DNA of 64,000 bases from Mycobacterium alsense (GTDB taxonomy: Bacteria > Actinomycetota > Actinomycetes > Mycobacteriales > Mycobacteriaceae). Positions 42,344-52,602 of this stretch are shown here, one piece after another. Under the pieces are notes generated by a model. That model was not told the DNA's origin. It made no database searches and saw nothing but the letters and a program-made list of their open reading frames with translations. Position 1 is the stretch's first letter. Every line of letters begins with the position of its first letter. The stretch is taken from the NCBI RefSeq assembly GCF_002086635.1, contig NZ_MVHD01000008.1, forward strand, positions 1-64,000. Reading direction: 5' to 3'. The position numbers and the translations under genes are program-made.

Positions 42344-43054
42344 ATGACGGCAAGGCGAGTACTGATCACCGGGGCGTCGAAGGGAATCGGCCGGGCGGTC
42401 GCCGACCGGCTCGCCGGCTCCGGGGGCATACCGGTGGGCCTCGCGCGCACGGCACCGGCGGAATTCCCGGGCGAGTTCTACGAGGTGGACCTCGCCGACC
42501 GGGCGGCCACCGCCGACGCGCTCGAGCGCATTGTGGCGAGCGGCCACATCGACGCCGTGGTCAACAACGTCGCCATCGCACGGTTCGGCCGAATCGGCTC
42601 GATCGACTTGGACGACCTGTTCACCACCTACGACCTGAACGTGCGCGCCGCCGTGCAGGTGGTCCAGGCGGTGCTGCCCGGAATGCTGGCCGCCGGGTGG
42701 GGCCGGATCGTCAACGTCAGCAGCTTCACCACCCTGGGCTCCGCGGAGCGCACCCCGTATGCCGCGACGAAGGCGGCGCTGGACGCGGCCACCCGGATCT
42801 GGGCCGGCGAGCTCGCGCAGACCGGAATCACGGTCAACGCGGTGGCCCCCGGCCCCATCGAGACCGAGATGTACCGCGAGCTCAGCCCGGTCGGGTCCGA
42901 GCGCGAATCGCGGCTCCTGCAAACCATTCCGATGCGCCGCCTCGGAACACCGCGGGAGATCGCGCACGCGATCTGCGCGCTGCTCGACGAGGACGCCGGC
43001 TACATCACCGGTCAGATCATTCGCGCCGACGGCGGCGGAAGCGTCGCCGCCTGA
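42344..43054 (+). CDS. SDR family NAD(P)-dependent oxidoreductase
   Basis: 236 residues. The cofactor motif is TGASKGIGRAV near 9-19, the N-N-V motif is VVNNVAIARF, the catalytic Ser is in VNVSSFTT, and the active-site pair is in TPYAATKAALD near 143. It ends ITGQIIRADGGGS. It resembles FabG-type 3-oxoacyl reductases of the sugar/alcohol dehydrogenase group. The ATG at 42344 follows an ideal gaaggaggac site. It is probably the target of the divergent LysR. Confidence 0.92.
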   Translation: MTARRVLITGASKGIGRAVADRLAGSGGIPVGLARTAPAEFPGEFYEVDLADRAATADALERIVASGHIDAVVNNVAIARFGRIGSIDLDDLFTTYDLNVRAAVQVVQAVLPGMLAAGWGRIVNVSSFTTLGSAERTPYAATKAALDAATRIWAGELAQTGITVNAVAPGPIETEMYRELSPVGSERESRLLQTIPMRRLGTPREIAHAICALLDEDAGYITGQIIRADGGGSVAA

Positions 43055-43208
43055 CGAGATAGGAGAGCTCGGCGAGCGGTTCTGGGAGACGGCGCCGGGC
43101 GCCTTCGTCAAGGTTCCCGCGAACACGTGGCACGGCCTCACCAACACCGGCGGCGACGACCTGGTCTTCCTCGTGATCTACGACCCGCCCGACGTCGCGA
43201 CCGACTAG
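43055..43208 (+). pseudogene. Remnant of a cupin-domain protein (C-terminal end)
   Basis: Right after the SDR stop, in another frame, the DNA encodes a cupin-like end: GAFVKVPANTWHGLTN and DDLVFLVIYDPP before a TAG at 43206. This is the second cupin motif (P-x-x-x-x-H) and final strand. There is no start codon or N-terminal half, so it looks like the leftover 3' end of a deleted gene that once followed or replaced the SDR. Confidence 0.55.
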
Positions 43209-43223
43209 CGGCGGCCGAGCGGG

Positions 43224-43646
43224 TTACCGCGCCGCCTCGCCGGTCTCGGCCGTCCACTGCGCGTACTCGTTGCCCGCGGCAAGGTCCCAGAACGTCGAGG
43301 TGTGCAGCGAGCCGTCGGCACCGAACCGGTAGATCTCGATGCTCTGGATGAGCGCCGGTTGGCCATTCACGGTGCCCGAGTTGCGAATGACGGCGGCGCC
43401 GGTCGTCCCGCACACGTAGAGCAGGCCGATGCCCAGCTTCCAGTCTGCGTTGGGCGAGGCGTCCCACACGTCGGCCATCACGTCCCATCCGCGTTTGACC
43501 GGCGTGCCCACGGGGTCCTCCATCGTGACCTCACCCGGCACGACGCGCTTCCAGTGCGCGAGCCACGCCTCCTTGTCACCGGCGTTCCACAGTTCGACGT
43601 GCCGCTCGAGGGCCGCTCGGATCTCCTCGGCCGTAGGTGCTGACAT
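43224..43646 (-). CDS. NTF2-like / SnoaL-fold protein
   Basis: 140 residues from the ATG at 43646, which follows an excellent caaggaggaacgag site. The helix-plus-sheet pattern LERHVELWNAGDKEAWLAHW...DPVGTPVKRGWDVMADVW is typical of SnoaL/NTF2-like enzymes such as steroid isomerases and epoxide hydrolases. The pocket residues do not identify a substrate. It lies alone between the cupin remnant and the divergent sodC-like gene. Confidence 0.82.
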   Translation of the reverse strand: MSAPTAEEIRAALERHVELWNAGDKEAWLAHWKRVVPGEVTMEDPVGTPVKRGWDVMADVWDASPNADWKLGIGLLYVCGTTGAAVIRNSGTVNGQPALIQSIEIYRFGADGSLHTSTFWDLAAGNEYAQWTAETGEAAR

Positions 43647-43772
43647 CTCGTTCCTCCTTGACCCCCATCCGGTGAGCATGACGCCCGCGCCCCGGCTTTG
43701 CATAGGGGTGCGCCTACCCGACTCCACCGGCGCACTCGTTTCGCCGGTGGTGCATCGGGGTAGGCACGGCCC

Positions 43773-44510
<738 letters not shown>

Positions 44511-44514
44511 CGTC

Positions 44515-44793
44515 TCAGAGGTTCGACGGTTTGTCCAGTGTGCCCGGGGTGGGCTGGACGCGGCCCGTGATCAGCTGATGCATCTCGGTGGCATCGTGTG
44601 CGGCGGCGGTCGCCGCCCGGATGTGCCAGTCCTCGCCGTCGGTGGTGTACGCGACCATCTGCCGGGCGGCAAAGCTGTAGAGCGACTGGATGATCGGCAG
44701 CCTCCGCTTGCCGACGACATCGGCCAACCATAGATAGGTCGACGCCTGTCGGAGCGCTTCTTCTATCTGCGGGTCGGAGGCCACACCACCCAC
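44515..44793 (-). CDS. Small conserved hypothetical protein
   Basis: 92 residues with a helical, globular composition (DPQIEEALRQASTYLWLADVVGKRR... and TDGEDWHIRAATAAAHDATEMHQ). No known family is recognised and no signal or membrane segment is seen. The start is GTG at 44793 or the GTG three codons later. It lies downstream of the giant cyclase gene on the same strand, 43 bases after it, and is convergent with the sodC-like gene with 4 bases between stops. Confidence 0.6.
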   Translation of the reverse strand: MGGVASDPQIEEALRQASTYLWLADVVGKRRLPIIQSLYSFAARQMVAYTTDGEDWHIRAATAAAHDATEMHQLITGRVQPTPGTLDKPSNL

Positions 44794-44836
44794 GCTCGCA
44801 CGCGTCCGGCGCGAGAAGCCCGGGCAAAGCCAGGCC

Positions 44837-47800
44837 TCATACCCATCTCATATTTTCGCGACGGCTACGTTCGTGCCCGCTGTTCGGCGAACGCGAACGC
44901 CGCTTCCTCGTCGTCGAGTTCGAACTGACCAAGCAACGCGAGTCGCCGTCGCGGATCTCGATAACAAGGGTCCCGGTCCACGCATACTGCTCGGCTTCGG
45001 GCCCGACGGCTTCTCGGTCAAGGCGGGTAACACACCAGGTCGGCGATAGCCAGCACACCGCAGAGAGCCACGTCCGAACCGAGGCGACCATCGAGTACAG
45101 GTCGTCCAGGCTGGCGCGAAGCTGGCTGGCCGAGCGACTCGGGAAAGCCGATAGCGTCCGGTTCTCGACGCGCAGCTCCGGGAGGCTGAGCCCGCCGAAC
45201 AACCGGTCGAAGTCGTGGTTGTTCAAGGCATCGATCGCGTCGGCCAGCGCGGCACCCGCCTCTGCGAACGGTGCGCCCTCGCCCGCGTAGTAGCGTCGCT
45301 CCAGCTCGCGATAGGCACCCTCGAAGTCGTCTTCGTCGAAGCGCCCGGCATACGTGATTCGTCCGTCATCCCCGACCTCGACCACGCGTAGGTGGGTTGT
45401 TTCGTTCCCGGCCTCGTCGGACCAGCGGCACCGGGACAGCTGCACCCGCTCACCGCGCACCGCCAGGATGCGGGCCTCGAATCGCTTGTACTGAGCCAGG
45501 ACTCGTTCACCGGCCGCCAGTAGCGCCGCGCGGTCGTGAATCGGCTCGCCGCTGAGCCGGCGCCGATCATCGTAGGTGAACGCATCCGCGTAGAACTGGA
45601 CGGCGGCCTCGGCGTTCCTTGCATCGAAGACCGCGTCCATCGCCCGGGTGGCGCGGTTGCTGACCGTAAGCCGGCTCCGTGTTGCTCGGATCCGCTCCTC
45701 GGCCAAGGCGAAAGCCGCTTCCTCATCGTCGGGTTCGAACGTGCACATGGACTGGATTCGACCGTCACGGATTTCGCCTACCATGATCCGCGTCCACGCG
45801 TGGAGCTCCCCTTCCGGCGCGCCGGCCTCCCGCTCAAACCGCGCAACACTCCACGCCGGCGACACCCAGCACACCGACGACAACCACATCCGCACCGAGC
45901 CGGCCATTTCTTTCAGCTCCCCGGAAGTGGCACGCAGGTCGGTAGCCGAACGATCCGGAAAAGCCGACCGCGACCGGGTCTCGAGGCGCATCTCAGGCGC
46001 CATGAGCTCGCCGAACGACCGGTCGTAGTCGCCTTGGTTGAAGGCGATCATGGCTTCTGTCGCGACGGCGCCCGGTTCGGCGAGCGCCGCGCCCTCGCCG
46101 GCGTAGTAGCGGCGCTCCAGCTCTCGGTAGGCGCCCTCGAAGTCGTCCTCGTCGAAGCGGCCGTCGTAACAAATGAGCCCGTCATCGCCGATCTCGACCA
46201 CGTGCAGATGGGTGCTCTCGTTCCCCGCGTCATCGGACCAGCGGCTCCAGGACAGCTGCACGCGTTCACCGCGCACGGCCAGCGTGCGATCCTCGAATCG
46301 CTTGTATTGCAATAGGGCCCGTTCAGCGCTTGCGAGCAGCACCGCCGGGTCGTCCACCAGGCCGCCCCTGAGTCGGCGCCTGTCGTCGTGAATGCAGCGA
46401 TCGGAATAGAACTCGACGGCGGCGTGTGCGTTCTGGGCCCGCAACGCGGTGAATACGTGGTTGTGTGCCCGGCTGGCGCAGTTGCTGACCGCAAGCCGGC
46501 TTGAGGTCGCCCGCACCCGCTCCTCGGCGAGGCCGAACGCCGCTTCCTCATCGTCCGGGTCGAAGTGGCATATCCATTCCACGCGGCCGTCGCGCACCCC
46601 GTACGCGAAGATGTGCGTCCACAGGTAGCGTTCGCCGTCCAGCCACACGGCCTCCCGCTCCTGGCGAACCACGCCACAGGTCGGCGACACCCAGCAGACG
46701 GCCGAGTGCCACATCCTGACGGACGCGACGCCCTCGTTCAGTGTTTCGACGCTGGTGCGAAATTCGGCAACCGAAAAGTCGGGAAAGACCGCGCGCGACC
46801 GGTTCTCCAGACGCATCTCGGGTGCGCTGAGTTCGCCGAACACGTGGTCCAAGTCGCCTTTGTTGAAGGCGGTCATGCAGTCAACCACGACGGCACCGGC
46901 CTCGCCGTACGCCGAGCCCTCGGCGGCGTAGTAGCGGCGCTCCAGCTCTCGGTAGGCGCTCTCGAAGTCGTCGTCCTCGTAGCGCCCGACATGTGTGATC
47001 CGCCCGTCATCGCCGACCTCGGTCACGCGCAGATGAGTAGTTTGATTCCCGGCCTCATCGGACCAGCGGCACCTGGACAGCTGCAGGCGTTCACCGCGCA
47101 CCGCCAAGGTGTGTACCTCGAATTGCGAGTATTGGGCGAGGACTCGGTCAATGGCCCCGACCAGCGCCGCGCGGTCGCCGATCGGGTCGCCGCTGAATCG
47201 GCGCCGATCGTCGGAGGTGCCGCGATCCGAGTAGAACTCGACGGCGGCGGTCGCATCCCGGGCCCGCAGCGCGTCGATAACGCCGTCCATCGCCCGGCTG
47301 GCGCGGTTGCTGAGGGCGAGCCGGCTGGGTCTCGCTCGCATCCGCTCCTCGGCGAGGGCGAACGCCGCTGCCTCGTCGTCGATTTCGAACTCGCACATCG
47401 ACTCGATTCGAACGTCACGGAACTCGACCACGTGGAGCCGCGTCCACGCGTACCGCTCGCCTCCGGGCCCGACGGCCTCGCGCTCCAGCCGGGTGACAGC
47501 GCGGGCCGACGACAGCCAGCACACCGCCGACAGCCACATCCGCACCGACCCCATCGTCGCGTCCAGCTCCTCGAAGCTGGCGCGAAGGTCACCGGCCGAT
47601 TGATCCGGGAAACCCGACCGCGACCGGTTCTCCCAACGCATCTCGGGAAAGCTGAGCTCGCCGAACGCCCGGTCGAAGTCGCCCCGGTTGACGGCGGTGA
47701 TGAAATCGGTCGCGACAGCGCCCGCCTCGGCGAACGCCGCGCCCCCGCCGGCGTAATACCGGCGTTCCAGCTCACCGTACGCACTCTCGAAGTCGTCCTC

Positions 47801-50800
47801 GTCGAAGCGACCTTCGTAGCAGACCCGCCCGTCATCGCCGACCTCGGTCACGTGCAGATATGCCGCCTCGTTGGTGGAGTCATCCGACCAGCGCGTCCAC
47901 AGCAGCTGGAGGCGTTCGCCCCGCACGGCCAGCGTGCGCCACTCCACGTGGCCGTACTGATCGTGGAGGCGCTCCGCGGCCGCACGGATCCCACCCGTGA
48001 GTGGGTCACCGGCGAGACGACGCCGGTCTTCGTAGACATGCCGGTCCTGGTAGGTCGCCGCCACGGCGTCGATGTCTCCGGCTCGCATCGCCAACAATGC
48101 GCGATCGCTGAGGGCGCTCGCACGGTTCGCGACGGCCAGGCGTGACTGCGCCGCGCCGGCCGCCTTGGGCGCGTCTTGTTCGACCGGCCGCGCGATCGCG
48201 CCCTGCGCCTCCTTCGCCGCGTACAACGCCTCGGCGTGACGCCGCGCGTCGGCCGCGCCCGGCGCGTCACCGGCCGCGGCCAGCACCCGCCCGAGTGCGC
48301 GGCAGGCATCGGCGTGGTCGAGGACGAGGTCGGTCCCGGCGGCGACGGCGACCGCGTCCCGTGCCATCGCGACGGCTTCGTCGTAGCGGCGCCGTGCCGC
48401 CAGGATCTCGGCCCGCACCGCGCGCCACGCGATGGCCGTCTTCAGGTTGTGCCCGGCGAGGTGCTCGCTTTCGGAGGCGTACCGGTCGGCTTCGTCGACG
48501 CGGCCCTGGGCGAGCACCGATCGTGCCAGCAGGGCGGCGGCCAGGCCGGCGTCGGCGCCCACACCCAACGCGTCCAGGCCCTGCAGAGCGGCCCGGAGGT
48601 GCGGCTCGGCCGCAACCGGGTCGCCGCCCATCAACTCGATGATCCCGGCGAAGAGCTCGGTCTCCATCAGCCCGTGCCGCAAACCGAGCTCGGCGACGAT
48701 CTGATGGGCGTCGGCCAGCATCGAGCGGGCCTTGTCGGGTCGCCCGCGCAGCAGCTCGAGTACCGCCAGGCAGCGCAGCGAGGTCGCCTCGAGCGACGGC
48801 GTCGCCGTGGTCATGCGCTGCATCCGAACCACGTCGAGGCACCGCCCGCCCGCCTTGGGCACCGGGCTGGGTCCCCACAGCGCGGCATTGGGCGCCGCGG
48901 CGAGCGCCGCGGTGGTCCGCCGGTGGTCCCCGGCCTGCCGCGCCGCGACCAGTGACTCGAACAGGTCGACCTCGCAGTCGCCGATCCGGCCGAGCCGGGC
49001 CCGCGCACCCGCGCGCACCTGGTGTGCCTTGGCCAGCCCGGCCTGGTCCCCCCGCCGGGAGAACTCATCGATCGCGCCCTGCAGGCGGGCGTCGGCCTCC
49101 AACAACCGCTCCGGATCGGTGTAGACGACGAATTGGCACCGGTAGCAGGTCGCCCACGGTTCGAGCGCCTCGCCGGCGATGCGCTCCAGGTCGTCGACGA
49201 GCGGCGCCCCGGCGGCGACGTCGCCGGCGGCGAGGAACGCTTCACAGCCGACCATCAGCAGTTCGGCGTGCAGCGCCTCGTCGGCGGCGGCCAGGGCCGC
49301 GCCGCGTGCCGCCTGGGTGCCGGCCGAGACGAGTTGGTCACGGTCCAGCGCGCGGCGTGCCGAGGTTGCGTAGCCGCGCGCCGACCGGAGCGCGAGCGCC
49401 GCGGTGTGCTCGTCGTGCACGCCGAGGTCCAGGCGGTACCTGTGCGCGTAGTCCAGATGCCGGGCGACCATCTCGTGGGCGTCGAACGCAAGGCTCGCCC
49501 CGCCCGATTCCACCCACGCGGCGAGGCGCTCGTGCAGCTCCGCGCGGTCCGACTTCAACAGCCGGCGGTAGGCGACGTCGCGAATCAGGACATGGTGAAA
49601 CCGCCAGACCGGCTCGTCGCCGATGTAGGCTCCGCTCGGCTGCGCGAGTTCAAGGCGGCGCAGCCGGTCCAGCGAGGCCCTGATGTCGACACCGCGTTCC
49701 TCCAGGGCGCAGACCGCCGTCGGCGAGAAGTCGGTGCCGACCACCGACGCGATCTCCAGCACGCGCCGATCCCTCGCGTCGAGTCGCTCCAGCCGCGACG
49801 CCAGCAGCGCCTGGATGGTGGGCGGGATGGTGATGGCGTCGGCGTCGATGGTCAGCCGCCAACCGGCCGGGTCGGCCACGAGGACCTCGTCGTGCACGAG
49901 CATTCCGAGCAGCTCGCGGACGAACAGGGGGTTGCCTCCGGTCGATGACGGCAGGCGGCTCACCAGCTCCTGCGGCAGCCGGGAGGCGCCCAGGACGCCG
50001 GCCGCGAGCTCGGCTGTCGCGTCGGGGCCGAGGCCGCCGAGGTGGAACGCCTCGGATACCCATCCGACGAGATCGGGTCGGGCCTCGCGCAGCTCGGGCC
50101 GGGCCAGCGCCACCACGAGAACCGGCACGTCCTTGACCCACTCCGCGAGGTGCTCGACGAAGTCGACGAGCAGGGTGTCGGCCCAGTGCAGGTCGTCGAG
50201 AATGACGATCAGCGGCTCATCGGACGCCAGCACCTCGACGAAGCGGCGCAGCGCCCAGAACGTCTCCTCCACCGATGCGGGGACGCCGGCCGCCAGGCCC
50301 TCGAGGTCGCTGAGCACGCGGTCCCGCTCGGGGACGCCGACGGGGAGGTCGGCATCGAGGTCGCGGGCCCGCAGTATCTCGACGATCGGCGCCAGCGCCA
50401 CGGTCTGCTCGGCGTCGCACCGGGCCGCCACGACGCGAGCGCCGGGCCGCGACTCGACGAACTCCGCCGCCAAGCGGCTCTTGCCGACGCCCGGGTCACC
50501 GATGACCGTGACCAACCGCGCCGCCCGCGCCGCGACCGCGTCGTCGAAAGCGGCACCGAGCCGCCCGAGCTCGTCGGCCCTGCCGACGAAGACGGCGGAG
50601 TCGGCGGCTTCGGATTGGCGGCCGAGCCACTGGTAGACGGCCACGGACGCGGTCCGGCCCTTGACGTGCACCTGGCCGAGGGCGTCGTAGGAGTGCCGGC
50701 CGCGGGTCGACCGCCACGTCTCCCCGCCGACGACGACGTGCCCGCGCGGGCATTCGGCCTCGAGCCGCGCCGCGACGTTCACGGCGTCGCCGACGAGATC

Positions 50801-51364
50801 GGCGTCGCCGGTGCCGACGACGACCTCACCGGTGTTCACCGCGACCCGCAGGGCGAGATCGACGCCGTGCGCGTGCGACACGTCGGCGGCGAGGTCGACG
50901 AAGCGCTCTTGCAGCTCGACGGCGGCATCGACCGCCCGCCCGGCGTCGTCGGGACCGATCTCGGGAACGCCCCACACGGCCATGAATCCGTCGCCGATGT
51001 ATTTGGTCACGCCCGCGCGATTGCGTTCGGCAGTCGAGCGAAGCAGGTCGTGGTAACGGCCGATGACCTCGCGTGCCGTCTCCGCATCGACCCGCTCCTC
51101 GAAGCTGGTCGAACCGGCCAGATCGGCGAACATCACCGTCACGGTCTTGCGCGCCGCGGCCCGCGCCGGCCCCGGCTCCGGGCGATCCCGATCCTCGAGC
51201 GGCGCCCCGCACGCCCGGCAGAATCGCGCGGTGGCACTGGCCTCCACGCCGCAGGACGGACACGCCCGGCCGAGCGACCCGCCGCACCCCTCGCAGAAGC
51301 GGGCGTCGTCTTCGTTGTCAGTGCCGCACGAGGCGCAGGTGCGGCCCTGTCGCGGATCGGACAT
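44837..51364 (-). CDS. Giant zinc-ribbon / class III cyclase / AAA ATPase / TPR protein with eight C-terminal NTF2-like domains
   Basis: 2175 residues. Order: two zinc ribbons (C-x2-C pairs, about 10-52); class III cyclase (about 72-245) with metal Asp in MFADLAGS, Lys and Asp in TKYIGDG, and GDAVNVAAR, so all catalytic residues are present; AAA/STAND ATPase with Walker A GDPGVGKS near 285 and Walker B VILDDLHWAD near 390; a TPR-like helical region (about 600-1065). From about 1072 come four tandem units of some 274 residues, each with two NTF2/SnoaL-like halves. The last unit is frameshifted near base 44947: the other frame continues LALLGQFELDDEEAAFAFAE to a stop at 44865, so the final 35 or so residues are aberrant. 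It starts 1 base after the kinase-like gene stop. Confidence 0.88.
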   Translation of the reverse strand: MSDPRQGRTCASCGTDNEDDARFCEGCGGSLGRACPSCGVEASATARFCRACGAPLEDRDRPEPGPARAAARKTVTVMFADLAGSTSFEERVDAETAREVIGRYHDLLRSTAERNRAGVTKYIGDGFMAVWGVPEIGPDDAGRAVDAAVELQERFVDLAADVSHAHGVDLALRVAVNTGEVVVGTGDADLVGDAVNVAARLEAECPRGHVVVGGETWRSTRGRHSYDALGQVHVKGRTASVAVYQWLGRQSEAADSAVFVGRADELGRLGAAFDDAVAARAARLVTVIGDPGVGKSRLAAEFVESRPGARVVAARCDAEQTVALAPIVEILRARDLDADLPVGVPERDRVLSDLEGLAAGVPASVEETFWALRRFVEVLASDEPLIVILDDLHWADTLLVDFVEHLAEWVKDVPVLVVALARPELREARPDLVGWVSEAFHLGGLGPDATAELAAGVLGASRLPQELVSRLPSSTGGNPLFVRELLGMLVHDEVLVADPAGWRLTIDADAITIPPTIQALLASRLERLDARDRRVLEIASVVGTDFSPTAVCALEERGVDIRASLDRLRRLELAQPSGAYIGDEPVWRFHHVLIRDVAYRRLLKSDRAELHERLAAWVESGGASLAFDAHEMVARHLDYAHRYRLDLGVHDEHTAALALRSARGYATSARRALDRDQLVSAGTQAARGAALAAADEALHAELLMVGCEAFLAAGDVAAGAPLVDDLERIAGEALEPWATCYRCQFVVYTDPERLLEADARLQGAIDEFSRRGDQAGLAKAHQVRAGARARLGRIGDCEVDLFESLVAARQAGDHRRTTAALAAAPNAALWGPSPVPKAGGRCLDVVRMQRMTTATPSLEATSLRCLAVLELLRGRPDKARSMLADAHQIVAELGLRHGLMETELFAGIIELMGGDPVAAEPHLRAALQGLDALGVGADAGLAAALLARSVLAQGRVDEADRYASESEHLAGHNLKTAIAWRAVRAEILAARRRYDEAVAMARDAVAVAAGTDLVLDHADACRALGRVLAAAGDAPGAADARRHAEALYAAKEAQGAIARPVEQDAPKAAGAAQSRLAVANRASALSDRALLAMRAGDIDAVAATYQDRHVYEDRRRLAGDPLTGGIRAAAERLHDQYGHVEWRTLAVRGERLQLLWTRWSDDSTNEAAYLHVTEVGDDGRVCYEGRFDEDDFESAYGELERRYYAGGGAAFAEAGAVATDFITAVNRGDFDRAFGELSFPEMRWENRSRSGFPDQSAGDLRASFEELDATMGSVRMWLSAVCWLSSARAVTRLEREAVGPGGERYAWTRLHVVEFRDVRIESMCEFEIDDEAAAFALAEERMRARPSRLALSNRASRAMDGVIDALRARDATAAVEFYSDRGTSDDRRRFSGDPIGDRAALVGAIDRVLAQYSQFEVHTLAVRGERLQLSRCRWSDEAGNQTTHLRVTEVGDDGRITHVGRYEDDDFESAYRELERRYYAAEGSAYGEAGAVVVDCMTAFNKGDLDHVFGELSAPEMRLENRSRAVFPDFSVAEFRTSVETLNEGVASVRMWHSAVCWVSPTCGVVRQEREAVWLDGERYLWTHIFAYGVRDGRVEWICHFDPDDEEAAFGLAEERVRATSSRLAVSNCASRAHNHVFTALRAQNAHAAVEFYSDRCIHDDRRRLRGGLVDDPAVLLASAERALLQYKRFEDRTLAVRGERVQLSWSRWSDDAGNESTHLHVVEIGDDGLICYDGRFDEDDFEGAYRELERRYYAGEGAALAEPGAVATEAMIAFNQGDYDRSFGELMAPEMRLETRSRSAFPDRSATDLRATSGELKEMAGSVRMWLSSVCWVSPAWSVARFEREAGAPEGELHAWTRIMVGEIRDGRIQSMCTFEPDDEEAAFALAEERIRATRSRLTVSNRATRAMDAVFDARNAEAAVQFYADAFTYDDRRRLSGEPIHDRAALLAAGERVLAQYKRFEARILAVRGERVQLSRCRWSDEAGNETTHLRVVEVGDDGRITYAGRFDEDDFEGAYRELERRYYAGEGAPFAEAGAALADAIDALNNHDFDRLFGGLSLPELRVENRTLSAFPSRSASQLRASLDDLYSMVASVRTWLSAVCWLSPTWCVTRLDREAVGPEAEQYAWTGTLVIEIRDGDSRCLVSSNSTTRKRRSRSPNSGHERSRRENMRWV
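44850..48150 (-). repeat. Four tandem about 825-base coding repeats (NTF2-like units)
   Basis: Each unit begins with a variant of SRLAVSNRASRAMD (DNA near 48148, 47328, 46503 and 45681) and contains the block YDDRRRLSG...LAVRGERVQLSRCRWSDEAGN...GRFDEDDFEGAYRELERRYYAGEG, then a second half FAEAGAV...SVRMWLSAVCW. Unit lengths are about 820, 825, 822 and 831 bases. Divergence is moderate, so the copies are old or have been partly homogenised. Confidence 0.85.
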
Positions 51365-51365
51365 G

Positions 51366-52433
51366 TCAGTCGGGCCTCAGCGACAGGGCGTCATGGTCCT
51401 CGATCGCCGCGGCGGTGCGGTCGAGGATGGTGCGGAGCAGCTGTAGCTGGCGGTCGTTGGCCACGTCGATCCGGCCGGAGGCAATCACCGGGTAGATGAA
51501 GCACCACGCCGTGTTGAGCCGGTAGTCGCGCCACAGCTCGTCGCGGGGGTAGTCGATACCGTGCTCGGCGAGCACCTCGGCATACCGCTCGATGAGCCGG
51601 CCTTCGCAGCCGCGCCGCGTTTCGGTGACCAGGCTCTGGCACAAGAAATACCCGACATCGTAGGCAGCCCGGCCTTTCGAGGTGACCTGCCAGTCCAGCG
51701 CCGTCACCGGTGGATCGCCCGCATCGACGGCGAAGAACAGCTGGTCGAGGCGCAAGTCGCCGTGCAGGAAGGTGCGGGGCGGCCGCGCGAGCTCCTGCAG
51801 GAACCATGGAATGAGCGCGGAAAACCGCTCCCCGAAGGCACGCAGCTGCGGGGACAGGTCAAAGCCCACTCGTTCGAGGAAGCGTGGCCACGCGGCCTCG
51901 AAGTTGCCGGCCAGCACTGCCGGGAAGGGCGCGCTGCTCAACGGCTTCAGCCACGGCAAAGCCGCGAGGCGATCGGTCTCCCACCAGTGGGCGTGGTGGC
52001 CGGCGATGGCCTCGACGACTGTTTCGGCATCCGCGGCGGCGCAGCCGGCGATCTGATCGGCGACGCGAAGTCGGCCGAGATCCTCGAGTACGAGCACGAA
52101 ATCGTGTGTCGTCTCGTCGAACGCCGCAAAGTACGGACGCGGCGGCCGCAACGGGTTGGCGTGGCCAATCTCTTGATAGAAGCGCACCTCACGGAGGTAA
52201 AACTCGAGGTCCTCGCAGACGGCCGTCCGGGCTTCGGTGTCCACCAGCGGCAGCTTCACCACCACCGATTGCGGCACACCCGACTCGCCTTGCAGATGCG
52301 CACGGTACAAGCGGCCGAGCAGTCCGACGCCGATGCCGATTTGTTCGAGCCGGCATTCCCGCACGTCGGCGCGCAGCACCTCGCTGAGCCATTCCGCCGT
52401 CACGGACGAGGGGTCAACGGGGAACGCTGCCAT
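51366..52433 (-). CDS. Aminoglycoside/ecdysteroid-kinase-like phosphotransferase
   Basis: 355 residues from the ATG at 52433, which has GGAGG 8 bases upstream; the ATG at 52448 lies before that site. Protein-kinase-like fold with VVVKLPL as the beta3 Lys, the Brenner motif FLHGDLRLDQLFF near 237-249, and TALDWQVTSKG as the metal Asp segment. Relatives phosphorylate small molecules. The next gene, the giant cyclase, starts 1 base after its stop, so they are co-transcribed and coupled. Confidence 0.85.
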   Translation of the reverse strand: MAAFPVDPSSVTAEWLSEVLRADVRECRLEQIGIGVGLLGRLYRAHLQGESGVPQSVVVKLPLVDTEARTAVCEDLEFYLREVRFYQEIGHANPLRPPRPYFAAFDETTHDFVLVLEDLGRLRVADQIAGCAAADAETVVEAIAGHHAHWWETDRLAALPWLKPLSSAPFPAVLAGNFEAAWPRFLERVGFDLSPQLRAFGERFSALIPWFLQELARPPRTFLHGDLRLDQLFFAVDAGDPPVTALDWQVTSKGRAAYDVGYFLCQSLVTETRRGCEGRLIERYAEVLAEHGIDYPRDELWRDYRLNTAWCFIYPVIASGRIDVANDRQLQLLRTILDRTAAAIEDHDALSLRPD

Positions 52434-52602
52434 CGGCCCGACCTCCATCTGGACGACGCAATCTTACGAAATTCTGGGAATGTGCTGCGAATTTCGCCGA
52501 TCTGGCATCGCTGACCTGGCGCACCGCGGCACCTCAGTTCCGAGAGGCACGTCGATCGCCATAACGCCAGCGCGCGCGGCCGCGCGCCCCTACTGTTCTG
52601 AC

